Part shown: piece after piece, positions 44,988 to 54,675 of the stretch | How positions within the stretch are numbered: the stretch's first letter is position 1 | Layout of the letters: each line of letters starts with the position of its first letter | From: Oscillospiraceae bacterium | Lineage (GTDB): Bacteria > Bacillota > Clostridia > Oscillospirales > Acutalibacteraceae | NCBI GenBank assembly: GCA_009779995.1 | Contig: WRDW01000002.1 | Location: forward strand, 1-64,000 | DNA length: 64,000 nucleotides | Direction of reading: 5' to 3' | Notes under the pieces: generated by a model | The model's database searches: none | What the model was told of the DNA's origin: nothing | What the model saw: the letters and a program-made list of their open reading frames with translations, nothing else | Position numbers and translations under genes: made by a program

Positions 44988-46502
44988 ATGCGCTACACCA
45001 GCACGCGCGACGCGCGCGTTGACGTCACGTCCTCACAGGCCATCGCGAAGGGCATCTCGCCCGAGGGCGGGCTGTTTTTGCCCAAGACCATCCCCGCGCT
45101 GTCCCTGTGGGAGATCAAGGCCCTGGCCGAGATGGACTACGCGGGCCGGGCGGAGCACATTTTATCGAAGTTCCTCACCGCCGAGGGCGGCTGGACCCGC
45201 GACGAGCTGCAGGAGCACGTACGGGGGGCCTACACCGGCACGTTTGCCGATCCGGCCGTTACCCCGCTGGTGGACTTCGGCCCGGGCGCGGCACAAAATG
45301 CGCACATGAACGATGTGCACATTTTGGAGCTCTTCCACGGGCCCACCTGCGCCTTCAAAGACCTTGCGCTGCAGCTGCTGCCCCGCCTGCTGGGTTCCGC
45401 CGCGGCCAGGTCCACCGGCGGCGACAAAGAGATTCTCATCCTGACGGCCACCTCCGGCGACACCGGCAAGGCTGCCCTGGAGGGCTTTAAAGACGTGCCG
45501 GGCACGAAAATCATCGTGTTTTACCCCAGTGATGGGGTCAGCGCCGTGCAGAAGCGCCAGATGGTCAGCCAGGAGGGCTCGAACGTGCGCGTGGTCGGCG
45601 TCATAGGCAATTTTGACGATGCGCAGAACGGCGTGAAGGACATTTTCGCCAACCCGAGCATCGCCGCGGTGCTGAACGCGCGCGGAAGGGTTTTATCTTC
45701 GGCGAATTCTATCAACTGGGGCCGCCTGGCCCCGCAGATCGTCTACTACGTCAGCGCCTACTGCGACCTGCTGCGCGGGGAGAAAATCACCGCGGGGGAG
45801 TGCGTCAACTTCGTGGTGCCCACGGGGAACTTCGGCAACATCCTGGCGGCCTTTTATGCCAAGCGCATGGGCCTGCCCGTCAAGAAGCTCATCTGCGCCT
45901 CCAACAAAAATCGCATTCTCACAGACTTCTTCGAGACCGGCGTCTATGACCGCAGCCGGCCTTTCTATACGACAAGCTCTCCTTCGATGGACATATTGAT
46001 CTCCAGCAACCTGGAGCGCCTGCTCTATCTCGCCGCCCGGCGCGACGCCGAGCAGTGCGCGGGCTGGATGCGCCAGCTGGCCGCCGGCGGCCGCTACGCC
46101 ATTCCGCCGGAGATGCTGCGCACCCTCCAAACGGAGTTCGCCGCGGGCAGCTGCGACGAGCAGCAGTGCGCCGCCGCCATCGCGAAGGCGTGGACGAAGT
46201 GGGGCTACCTCAGCGACCCGCACACCGCCGTGGGCCTGCATGTGCTGGAGGAATACCGCGCCCGCACCGAGGACCCCACCCGCAGCGTTGTGGTCGCCAC
46301 GGCCAGCCCCTTCAAATTCGCGGGCAGCGTGCTGGAGGCCCTGGGAGAGCCCGCCCCCCCGGACGAATTCGCCGCCCTGGACGCCCTCCAGGCCGCCGCG
46401 GGCGTCCCATGCCCCATCCCCCTGCGCGGCCTGCGAGACAAACCCGTGCGCTTCAAGGAGACCTGCGCCCCGGCGCGCATGGCGGAGTATACGCGATGGT
46501 GA
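44988..46502 (+). CDS. thrC: threonine synthase
   Basis: MRYTSTRDARVDVTSSQAIAKGISPEGGLFLP, FHGPTCAFKDLALQLLP, LTATSGDTGKAALEGF, NSINWGRLAPQIVYY, VPTGNFGNILAAFYAKRMG. Confidence 0.95.
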   Translation: MRYTSTRDARVDVTSSQAIAKGISPEGGLFLPKTIPALSLWEIKALAEMDYAGRAEHILSKFLTAEGGWTRDELQEHVRGAYTGTFADPAVTPLVDFGPGAAQNAHMNDVHILELFHGPTCAFKDLALQLLPRLLGSAAARSTGGDKEILILTATSGDTGKAALEGFKDVPGTKIIVFYPSDGVSAVQKRQMVSQEGSNVRVVGVIGNFDDAQNGVKDIFANPSIAAVLNARGRVLSSANSINWGRLAPQIVYYVSAYCDLLRGEKITAGECVNFVVPTGNFGNILAAFYAKRMGLPVKKLICASNKNRILTDFFETGVYDRSRPFYTTSSPSMDILISSNLERLLYLAARRDAEQCAGWMRQLAAGGRYAIPPEMLRTLQTEFAAGSCDEQQCAAAIAKAWTKWGYLSDPHTAVGLHVLEEYRARTEDPTRSVVVATASPFKFAGSVLEALGEPAPPDEFAALDALQAAAGVPCPIPLRGLRDKPVRFKETCAPARMAEYTRW

Positions 46503-47125
46503 GCGCTGCAGGGGCAGCATTCTTGCCGCCCGCAAACAAAAACATCCAGTTCGAGCCCCTGGAGCTGCAATACATAGATCACGGCCCCGTCTGCGGCGTG
46601 GACGAGGCCGGGCGCGGCCCGCTGGCGGGGGACGTCTACGCGGCGGCGGTGATTCTGCCGGAGGCGTACGACCTGCCCGGCCTGAATGACTCCAAGCAGT
46701 GCACGGCGAAAACGCGCGAGGCACTCTATGAGGCGATTAAAGAGCAGGCAGTCGCCTGGGCCGTGGGTATTTCCACAGTAGAGGAGATCGCCCAAATAAA
46801 TATATTGCGGGCCGCGCTGCTGGCCATGCGGCGCGCCGTGGAGGCCCTGCCCGTGCCCGCCGCCTTCGCCCTGGCGGACGGCCTCCAGCGCCCGCCGCTT
46901 TCCATCCCCTGCGAGGCCATCGTGCGCGGGGACGCCCGCTGCGCGAGCATCGCCGCGGCGTCCATCATCGCGAAGGTATCGCGTGACCGCGCAATGGTCA
47001 AGCTTGACGAGCAATACCCCGGCTACGGCTTCGCCCAGCACAAGGGCTACGGCACGAAGGCGCACTACGAGGCCCTGGAGAAGCTCGGGCCCTGCTTTGT
47101 GCACAGGCTGAGCTTCTTGCATTAG
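46496..47125 (+). CDS. rnhB: ribonuclease HII with repeat-derived N-terminal extension
   Basis: CGVDEAGRGPLAGDVYAAAVIL, LNDSKQ, KVSRDRAM, YPGYGFAQHKGYGTKAHYEAL. Confidence 0.93.
   Translation: MVSAAGAAFLPPANKNIQFEPLELQYIDHGPVCGVDEAGRGPLAGDVYAAAVILPEAYDLPGLNDSKQCTAKTREALYEAIKEQAVAWAVGISTVEEIAQINILRAALLAMRRAVEALPVPAAFALADGLQRPPLSIPCEAIVRGDARCASIAAASIIAKVSRDRAMVKLDEQYPGYGFAQHKGYGTKAHYEALEKLGPCFVHRLSFLH
46506..46532. repeat. R1 palindromic repeat inside rnhB 5' coding end
   Basis: CTGCAGGGGCAGCATTCTTGCCGCCCG. Confidence 0.75.
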
Positions 47126-47160
47126 CAAACGACAATCGCTCGAAGCGCTCATATATACAC

Positions 47161-47190
47161 AGACGCACACCCGTGCGTCTTACTTTTTCT
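47161..47190 (+). terminator. R6-family hairpin followed by T-tract after rnhB
   Basis: AGACGCAC-accc-GTGCGTCT tactttttct. Confidence 0.6.
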
Positions 47191-47422
47191 CCGCCTTCCT
47201 CGTATACCCGCAGCCCTCGTTCAGGCACTTCACCGCCCCGCCCCTGTTTTGGAACAGGATTTTTTTCTTGCGTTTCCCGAACCGTATAATAGTCGGCTTC
47301 ATCTGTGCGCATCCTTCGCACAAATCCCATTCATCGTCCGATAAAATCACATCTTCCTGCGTCAGGTGGGTGTGGTTTAATTTGTTCCAGCAATCCAAAC
47401 AAAATTCAGCCATTGCAAACAC
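47180..47422 (-). CDS. small cysteine-rich (zinc-ribbon-like) protein whose C-terminus is a duplicate of the TopA C-terminus
   Basis: MFAMAEFCLDCWNKLNHTHLTQEDVILSDDEWDLCEGCAQMKPTIIRFGKRKKKI + LFQNRGGAVKCLNEGCGYTRKAEKK. Confidence 0.65.
   Translation of the reverse strand: MFAMAEFCLDCWNKLNHTHLTQEDVILSDDEWDLCEGCAQMKPTIIRFGKRKKKILFQNRGGAVKCLNEGCGYTRKAEKK
47187..47258 (-). repeat. duplicated topA 3' segment (distal copy)
   Basis: 72 bp, 69/72 identical by eye to 47824-47895. Confidence 0.9.
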
Positions 47423-47430
47423 CTCGAAAT

Positions 47431-47496
47431 ACGTTTATGTGACGTATTATACCACGGAAAGAGTGGTATAGTAAAGAGGCAACGTTACATAAACGT
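47431..47496. promoter_or_regulatory. symmetric divergent operator/promoter region
   Basis: ACGTTTATGTGACGT (47431-47445) / ACGTTACATAAACGT (47482-47496) 14/15 inverted repeat, enclosing perfect TATACCAC-ggaaaga-GTGGTATA (47448-47470). Confidence 0.7.
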
Positions 47497-47508
47497 GAGG
47501 TGCTTGGA

Positions 47509-47769
47509 ATGAAGAAAATTGAGTATAATGCCCATAAAAATGTTATATGCCAGCAACTGAAAAAAATCCGCATCGCGGCGGGCATGTCACAGAGCCAAAC
47601 AGCCGCCAAGATGCAGACCATGGGTATCAACATTGACCAGCAAATGATCAGTAAAATTGAAAATGATAATCGTATTGTGACTGACTATGAACTGGCTTGT
47701 TTTTGCAGAATTTTTAACGTGAAAGAAAAAGATCTCCTAAAGGATTTTTATGACAATCGCTATGAATAA
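47509..47769 (+). CDS. small XRE-family HTH regulator
   Basis: VICQQLKKIRIAAGMSQSQTAAKMQTMGINIDQQMISKIENDNRIVTDYELACFCRIF. Confidence 0.85.
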   Translation: MKKIEYNAHKNVICQQLKKIRIAAGMSQSQTAAKMQTMGINIDQQMISKIENDNRIVTDYELACFCRIFNVKEKDLLKDFYDNRYE

Positions 47770-47813
47770 GCCTCCTGCTCCCGCCAATCCCCTGGCTAAA
47801 TATTAACAATCCC

Positions 47814-49976
47814 CTATACCCCCTTCTCCGCCTTCCGCATATACCCGCACCCCTCGTTCAGGCACTTCACCGCCCCGCCCCTGTTTTGGAACAGGCTCTT
47901 GCCGCACTGGGGGCAGTTTTCGCCCGAGGGGGCGTCCCAGGTGGTGAACTGGCACTCCGGCCAGGCGGAGCAGCCGTAGAACACGCGCCCTGTCTTCTTG
48001 GCCTTGCGCTGCACCACGTTCTGGCCGCACAGGGGGCAGTGCGCCTTGGTCTCGGCCACAAGGGGCTTGGCGTTTTTGCACTCGGGGTAGCCGGGGCAGG
48101 CCAAAAAGCGCCCGTAGCGCCCGGTTTTGATCACCATCATGCGCCCGCAGTTCTCGCAGGGGATGTCCGTTTTATCTTCTTCAAGCTGAATCTTCACGCC
48201 CTCCATCTCGGCCTTGGCCTGGAGGAGGGTCTTTTCAAAGTCACCGTAGAAATCCCGCAGCACGGCCACATAGTCGCTCTTGCCCCGGCCCACCTCGTCC
48301 AGCCGGGTCTCCATCTGCGCGGTGAACTTCACGTTCACGATGTTGGGGAAGCGTTCTTTCAGCAGGCGCACCATGGCCTCGCCGAGTTCCGTGGGCAGCA
48401 GCTGCTTCTGCTGCCGCGTGACGTAGCCGCGCTGCAAGATCGTGTGGATGATGGTGGCGTAGGTGCTCGGGCGGCCCACGCCGCTCTCCTCCAGGGCCTT
48501 GATGAGGCTGGCCTCGGTGTAGCGCGGCGGCGGCTGGGTGAAGTGCTGCGCCGAGATGAGTTCCTTCAGGCTGAGTGCCTCGCCCTCCTTGAGCTCGGGC
48601 AACGCTTTCTCGCCCGCGGCGTCGTCCTCCTCGTCGGCGGAGGCCTCATAGAGCCTGGTGTAGCCGTCGAATTTCACGCTATACCCCGAGGCGTTGAACA
48701 CGAAGTGCTTTCCCGCGCGCTTGTCTTCGGCGTTCGTCGCCAAAATTGTAGCTTTGACCGTGTCCTGCAGGCAGGAGGCCATCTGGCTGGCGAGGAAGCG
48801 CTTCCATATCAGGTCGTAGAGCTTTTGCTGGTCGGGGGTCAGGCTCCCCTTGAGCTGGGCGGGGGTGAGCGAGGGCAGCACGGGGCGTATGGCCTCGTGG
48901 CCGTCCTGGGCCCCGGCGCGGGTTCTGTATACCCTCGGCTGGGCGGGGAGATAATTTTTGCCGTAGATGCCCGCGATATACTCGTTCGCCAAGCCGCGGG
49001 CCTCGTCGGAGATGCGCAGGGAGTCTGTGCGCATATAAGTGATCAAACCGGTGGGGCCGTGGCCGGGCACGTCCACGCCCTCGTAGAGCTCCTGGGCGGC
49101 CTTCATCGTGCGCTGGGCCTGGAAGCCCAGGCGGCGCGAGGCCTCCTGCTGCAAAGTGGATGTGTTGAAGGGCGGCGCGGGGTTTTTCTTGCGCGAGCCC
49201 TTTTTGATATTCGCTACGCGATACGCAGCGTTTTGCAGGCGGGTCAAGATTCCGTCCGCCTGACTTTTATTCTCCAAGGGGATTTTGCCTCTCTGGTCGC
49301 CCACAAACTGCGCCGTGAATTGGTTTCTCGCGGTGTTCAGGAGCTTGGCGTCTATCGTCCAGTACTCCTCGGGAATAAAAGCGCGCACTTCGAATTCCCT
49401 GTCGGCGATCAAACGCACGGCCACGCTCTGCACGCGCCCGGCGGAGAGCCCGCGCCGTATCTTCTGGCTGACAAAGGGGCTGAGCTTGTAGCCCACCAGC
49501 CGATCCAGGATGCGCCGGGCCTGCTGGGCGTTCACCAGGTCAATATCGACCTTGCGCGGGCTTGCCATGCCCTTCTGCACGCCGGTTTTGGTGATCTCGT
49601 TGAAGGTAACGCGATTCGCCTGCTTGAGGTCGAGGTCCAGCAGGGTGGCCAAATGCCAGGAGATGGCCTCGCCCTCCCTATCCGGGTCGGTGGCGAGGAA
49701 TATCTTTTTGCATTTCGCCGCCTGGGCCTGGAGGTCCTTGACGACCTTCTCCTTGTCTTTCATGACGGTGTAGCTGGGCGCGAAGTCCCGGTTGACGTCC
49801 ACGGCCAGGCGCGAGGCGGGCAAATCCCGCACGTGCCCCTTGGAGGAGGCCACCACGAAATCCGCGCCCAGGTATTTCTGGATGCTCTTGATTTTGGAGG
49901 GGGATTCGACGATGAGCAGGTTCAAATTTTGGTCCTCATGATTTTCAAATATTGACTCTATGTCACGGCGCGCCAT
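47814..49976 (-). CDS. topA: DNA topoisomerase I
   Basis: LLIVESPSKIKSIQKYLGADF, LATDPDREGEAISWHL, ALSAGRVQSVAVRLI-type region (GLSAGRVQSVAVRLI), ITYMRTDSLRIS, C-terminal zinc ribbons; start uncertain (ORF open to 50009). Confidence 0.95.
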   Translation of the reverse strand: MARRDIESIFENHEDQNLNLLIVESPSKIKSIQKYLGADFVVASSKGHVRDLPASRLAVDVNRDFAPSYTVMKDKEKVVKDLQAQAAKCKKIFLATDPDREGEAISWHLATLLDLDLKQANRVTFNEITKTGVQKGMASPRKVDIDLVNAQQARRILDRLVGYKLSPFVSQKIRRGLSAGRVQSVAVRLIADREFEVRAFIPEEYWTIDAKLLNTARNQFTAQFVGDQRGKIPLENKSQADGILTRLQNAAYRVANIKKGSRKKNPAPPFNTSTLQQEASRRLGFQAQRTMKAAQELYEGVDVPGHGPTGLITYMRTDSLRISDEARGLANEYIAGIYGKNYLPAQPRVYRTRAGAQDGHEAIRPVLPSLTPAQLKGSLTPDQQKLYDLIWKRFLASQMASCLQDTVKATILATNAEDKRAGKHFVFNASGYSVKFDGYTRLYEASADEEDDAAGEKALPELKEGEALSLKELISAQHFTQPPPRYTEASLIKALEESGVGRPSTYATIIHTILQRGYVTRQQKQLLPTELGEAMVRLLKERFPNIVNVKFTAQMETRLDEVGRGKSDYVAVLRDFYGDFEKTLLQAKAEMEGVKIQLEEDKTDIPCENCGRMMVIKTGRYGRFLACPGYPECKNAKPLVAETKAHCPLCGQNVVQRKAKKTGRVFYGCSAWPECQFTTWDAPSGENCPQCGKSLFQNRGGAVKCLNEGCGYMRKAEKGV
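47824..47895 (-). repeat. topA 3' segment (copy within topA)
   Basis: Near-identical to 47187-47258. Confidence 0.9.
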
Positions 49977-49995
49977 CGGCCCGCCGAATGCAAAG

Positions 49996-51234
49996 TCAGG
50001 CCTTCCCATACATCTTCCCCGGCGCCTGCTGTATGACCTCCTGCACCTCCAAATGCATCAGCGCCGCGAAGAGCTCGCCGTAGGGCGCGCCGGTCTCCTT
50101 CATGATGGCGTCGATGTGCAGGGGGGCGTTGGCGAGGAGGTGCAGGATTTGATTTTCGAGAGGGGAGAGGTCGGCGGATTTCACAGGCGCAGGGGCAGAC
50201 GCTGCGGCCTTTTGCACGGGCGGCAAGAAGCCGCCCTCCGGTCGTGTCGCCATATGGCGAGCCCCTACAGCAGGCTTTTTGACGACGACCTTCTCCGGCG
50301 CCACCGAGGGCCGCTCCAGGTCGCGCGCGGCGCGGCGCATGTCCAGCAGCTCCGGATAGAGCAGTTCGTACTCCTCCAGGATGTCCATGGCGGAGAATAC
50401 GGGCTTCGCGCCGTCGCGGATGAGCTTGTTGCCGCCGGTGTAGGTGGAGCCGAAGGCGTCCCCCGGCACGGCGAACACGTCGCGGCCCTGCTCGGCGGCG
50501 CAGCCCGCCGTGATCAGGGAGCCGCTCTTCTCCCCGGCCTCGATGACGATCGTCCCGGCGCACATGCCGGAGATCAGCCGGTTGCGTATGGGGAAATTCT
50601 TCGCGGCGGGGGCGGTGCCGAAGGGGAACTCCGTGACCACCGCGCCGCGCTCGGCGATTTTCGCCCGCAGGGGGGCGTTCTCCGCCGGGTAGTTGACGTC
50701 CAGCCCGCAGCCGAGCACCGCCACGGTGCTGCCCCCCGCGTGGAGCACGCCCCAGTGGGCCGCGCTGTCGATTCCCAGCGCCCCGCCGCTGACGACGGCG
50801 CAATTGGCATGAACCAGGTCAGCACTTAGGCGCGCGCAAATGTCCACGCTCTTGCGGCTGGCGCGGCGGGTGCCCACCACGGCCAGGGGCAGGCGCTCGC
50901 GCAGGCACTCAAGTGAACCGCGCGTGTAAAGCACGAGGGGGAAGCCCGTGATCTCCAGCAGCCGGGCGGGGTAGGCGGCGTCCTGCGGTGATAGGATATG
51001 CGCATTCTGGCGCGCGCATTCCTCCAGGATGCTTTCCGCTTGCCCCATAGGCGTGCCCCGCAGGCGCGCCAGCTGCGCGTTGGTGAACACCCCGGCCACC
51101 CTTCGGTCATAATCGGACGCCCCGTAAATCTCCTTCGCGCCGCCCGGGAAGGCGGCGAGGATCTCCCCCGTGCGCAGGGAGGGCGATACGCCCAGCGCGC
51201 ACTGGAGCCAGAGGTAGTATAACGTGTCGTGCAT
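49996..51234 (-). CDS. dprA: DNA processing protein DprA
   Basis: YPARLLEITGFPLVLYTRGSLECLRERLPLAVVGTRRAS, VVSGGALGIDSAAHWGVLHAGGSTVAVLGCGLDVNYPAEN, C-terminal winged-helix-like SPLENQILHLLANAPLHIDAIM. Confidence 0.93.
   Translation of the reverse strand: MHDTLYYLWLQCALGVSPSLRTGEILAAFPGGAKEIYGASDYDRRVAGVFTNAQLARLRGTPMGQAESILEECARQNAHILSPQDAAYPARLLEITGFPLVLYTRGSLECLRERLPLAVVGTRRASRKSVDICARLSADLVHANCAVVSGGALGIDSAAHWGVLHAGGSTVAVLGCGLDVNYPAENAPLRAKIAERGAVVTEFPFGTAPAAKNFPIRNRLISGMCAGTIVIEAGEKSGSLITAGCAAEQGRDVFAVPGDAFGSTYTGGNKLIRDGAKPVFSAMDILEEYELLYPELLDMRRAARDLERPSVAPEKVVVKKPAVGARHMATRPEGGFLPPVQKAAASAPAPVKSADLSPLENQILHLLANAPLHIDAIMKETGAPYGELFAALMHLEVQEVIQQAPGKMYGKA
50217..50270. repeat. R1-type palindromic repeat inside dprA coding sequence
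   Basis: CGGGCGGCAAGAAGCCGCCCTCCGGTCGTGTCGCCATATGGCGAGCCCCTACAG; encodes AVGARHMATRPEGGFLPPV on the minus strand. Confidence 0.8.
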
Positions 51235-51263
51235 GATACCCCGCATCTAAAGTCTTCTATAAA

Positions 51264-52007
51264 CTAATGTCTAAGCTCCCACATCAATATCGCCGCAGCC
51301 ACAGCCGCGTTGAGGCTTTCGGCGCTGCCCGGCATGGGGATCGTGATTTTGTGCTTGCAGGCATTGAGAGCCTCTTCTGAAAGCCCGTGCGCCTCATTGC
51401 CAATAACGATCACTGCACCCTGCGCAAAATCGCACTGGAATACAGGCGTCGCATCTCGATCCGGCACGGCGGCATAGCAGGGAAGAGCGCATTCGCGCAG
51501 GGCGGCTGGCAGATTGTCAACCTGCGTCACCGGCAGGCGCAGCAGCGCGCCCATGGAGGCCCGCAGCGCCTTTGGGTGGTACACATCGCAGCCGCCGCAA
51601 ACCAGCAGGCCGTCAAGTCCCAGAGCCTGCGCCGTGCGCGCGATGCCTCCCAGGTTGCCCGGGTCCTGGATTTTTTCTAAAGCAATGTAATTCCCGCTGG
51701 GTTTCCAGAAATCCTGTGCCTTGCCGTTTTGCCTTAAAAACACCCCGAACGCACCCTGGGGATTCTGCGTATCCCCCAGCTTCTGCGCCACGGGCTGCGT
51801 GATCTCAAACACCTGCGCGGCGGCCTGCTCCAGGGGGGCCGTGGGGTAGCGCTCCCGGGCCTGCGCGGTGAGGAACAGCTTCTCCGGCGCATAGCCCGAG
51901 GCCAGGGCGTCCGCGCACAGGCGGAAGCCCTCCAGGAGAAAGGTCTCCGAAGTGTCTTTCAGCGCGGCCTTGATATGGGGGTTGTCCCTGGAGGAGATGA
52001 GAATCAT
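51264..52007 (-). CDS. TrmH/SpoU-family RNA methyltransferase
   Basis: YIALEKIQDPGNLGGIARTAQALGLDGLLVCG ... VIVIGNEAHGLSEEALNACKHKITIPMPGSAESLNAAVAAAILMWE. Confidence 0.93.
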   Translation of the reverse strand: MILISSRDNPHIKAALKDTSETFLLEGFRLCADALASGYAPEKLFLTAQARERYPTAPLEQAAAQVFEITQPVAQKLGDTQNPQGAFGVFLRQNGKAQDFWKPSGNYIALEKIQDPGNLGGIARTAQALGLDGLLVCGGCDVYHPKALRASMGALLRLPVTQVDNLPAALRECALPCYAAVPDRDATPVFQCDFAQGAVIVIGNEAHGLSEEALNACKHKITIPMPGSAESLNAAVAAAILMWELRH

Positions 52008-52050
52008 ACCTGACATTATAAGCGCGGCGAGGGGGTTTGTCAAGTGCGCA

Positions 52051-52100
52051 TTTTTCCGGCCTCGTGCCATATCCCCGCAGGGCAGAGCTTGGCTCGGCCG
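52051..52100. repeat. half copy of R3 element
   Basis: tttttccggcctcgtgccatatccccgcagggcagagcttggctcggccg matches the right half of R3 copies 1 and 2. Confidence 0.7.
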
Positions 52101-52221
52101 TGATACTTGGCGGCAAAAGGGCAAATTTGCAGCAATAATGAAATTTCTCTTGCATATTCGGCCGGACTATAGTAAAATATGAAGGTAATAAAGTAGTATG
52201 GATTGCAAGAAAGGATTTTTC

Positions 52222-53415
<1,194 letters not shown>

Positions 53416-53425
53416 TCCCCTCTCC

Positions 53426-54022
53426 CTACGCCCGCCCCCGCCGCGCCCGCATCGCCTCCAGCTCCGCCTCCCGCTGCGCGAGGATCTCCTCCATGCCGCA
53501 GCGAAAACGCGCCGAAAACAATCGCATAAACGCCTGCGACAGGGCCGTTTGCTTTTCCGCAACTGCCCCGCCGCGGGTTTCGTATGTCTCGATGAAGGCC
53601 GCAAGCCGCCCGGCGTCGCGGGACACGGGGCCGTGGCAGCGCGCCTCAAAGTCCACGCCGTAGATTTTTTGGCCGTCATATAAAAAATTGCGCCCGTTGA
53701 CGTCCCCCCGGCATTCCCCCTCCGCGCCGGTCGGCGCGGGTGCGGCGGCGTAAAACGCGGCGAACCAATCGCAGAGGGCCAACGCCAGGGCATGGGGCTC
53801 GTACCCGCCGCCCTCGATGACTTCAGGCAGGGGCGCGCCCGGCAGGGTTTCCAGGACGAGCAGGTTTCCCCGGCAGGCGATCACCTCCGGCACGGCAACG
53901 CCCGCCCCGCGCAGCGCCCGCAGGATGGAGGCCTCCAGCGCGGCGGCCTGGGGGTCTTTGACTTGTTTATGGACGAGGTTGTCTTGCAGATAGACTTGAT
54001 TGCGTTTGGAAATGAAATTCAT
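53426..54022 (-). CDS. kinase-like (APH-type) protein
   Basis: LHKQ..., NLLVLETLPGAPL, RGDVNGRNFLYDGQKIYGVDFEARCHGPVSRDAGRLAAFIETYE (catalytic-loop-like). Confidence 0.65.
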   Translation of the reverse strand: MNFISKRNQVYLQDNLVHKQVKDPQAAALEASILRALRGAGVAVPEVIACRGNLLVLETLPGAPLPEVIEGGGYEPHALALALCDWFAAFYAAAPAPTGAEGECRGDVNGRNFLYDGQKIYGVDFEARCHGPVSRDAGRLAAFIETYETRGGAVAEKQTALSQAFMRLFSARFRCGMEEILAQREAELEAMRARRGRA

Positions 54023-54675
54023 TTCACGCGCACCTCCACCTGTGCCCCATCTGCGTAGCCCTCCAGCTCGCCCACGACGCCCAGCACGGCGTTGCGCAGG
54101 ATTTTCTGCACGAAGGGCACCATGCGTATCTCTTTTTCGCCTATTTTCAGCGTGACGTCTACACCGGCATCCGGATCACTCGGGTCGTAGCATTCCAGGT
54201 AGTCCGGCACGCTGGCCTCCAGGAAATCGCACAGGGCGGCGGGGGTTTCCAGGACGTTGAAGGCGGGCAGGCCTTGATGCTCTTCGATTTCCGCACCGAG
54301 CCTGCCCGAAACGCAGATCACCCCGTCACGCAGCTTGTCGAGCGTACAGATGACGGCGGGAACGGGCAGGTCGTCCACGCCCTCCAGGGCCACCCAGTCA
54401 TAGCCCCTGTAGTGCTTCAAAATCTCTTTCATAGCAAGCTTTTCCGGGTAGAGCAGGTCGGTCTCATGGTACCCCCGGGCAGTCACAAGGCGGGCCCCGG
54501 CGGCCCGGTGCCTGTGCGTATTGCTCGCCGGCGCGGGGTCGAGGGCGAAGGCCTCGTAATGTATCTCCTTCACGCTGCCGACCCTGTGCCCCCGGCGGGT
54601 GAGCTCGGCCACAACGGCCTCAATAACAGTCGTCTTGCCGCTGCCGCTGGTGCCTATGACAGTAAAAGCCTTCAT
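54019..54675 (-). CDS. MobB-like (molybdopterin-guanine dinucleotide biosynthesis protein B family) GTP-binding protein
   Basis: MKAFTVIGTSGSGKTTVIEAVVAELTRRGHRVGSVKEIHYEAFALDPAPASNTHRHRAAGA. Confidence 0.8.
   Translation of the reverse strand: MKAFTVIGTSGSGKTTVIEAVVAELTRRGHRVGSVKEIHYEAFALDPAPASNTHRHRAAGARLVTARGYHETDLLYPEKLAMKEILKHYRGYDWVALEGVDDLPVPAVICTLDKLRDGVICVSGRLGAEIEEHQGLPAFNVLETPAALCDFLEASVPDYLECYDPSDPDAGVDVTLKIGEKEIRMVPFVQKILRNAVLGVVGELEGYADGAQVEVRVK

Noticed and set aside
46055-46495. Upstream part of the 356-codon ORF containing RNase HII
   Set aside because: It lies out of frame over thrC and has Arg/Gly-rich nonsense composition; RNase HII begins at about 46496.
47886-49955. 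689-codon plus-strand ORF
   Set aside because: Antisense shadow of topA with low-complexity composition.
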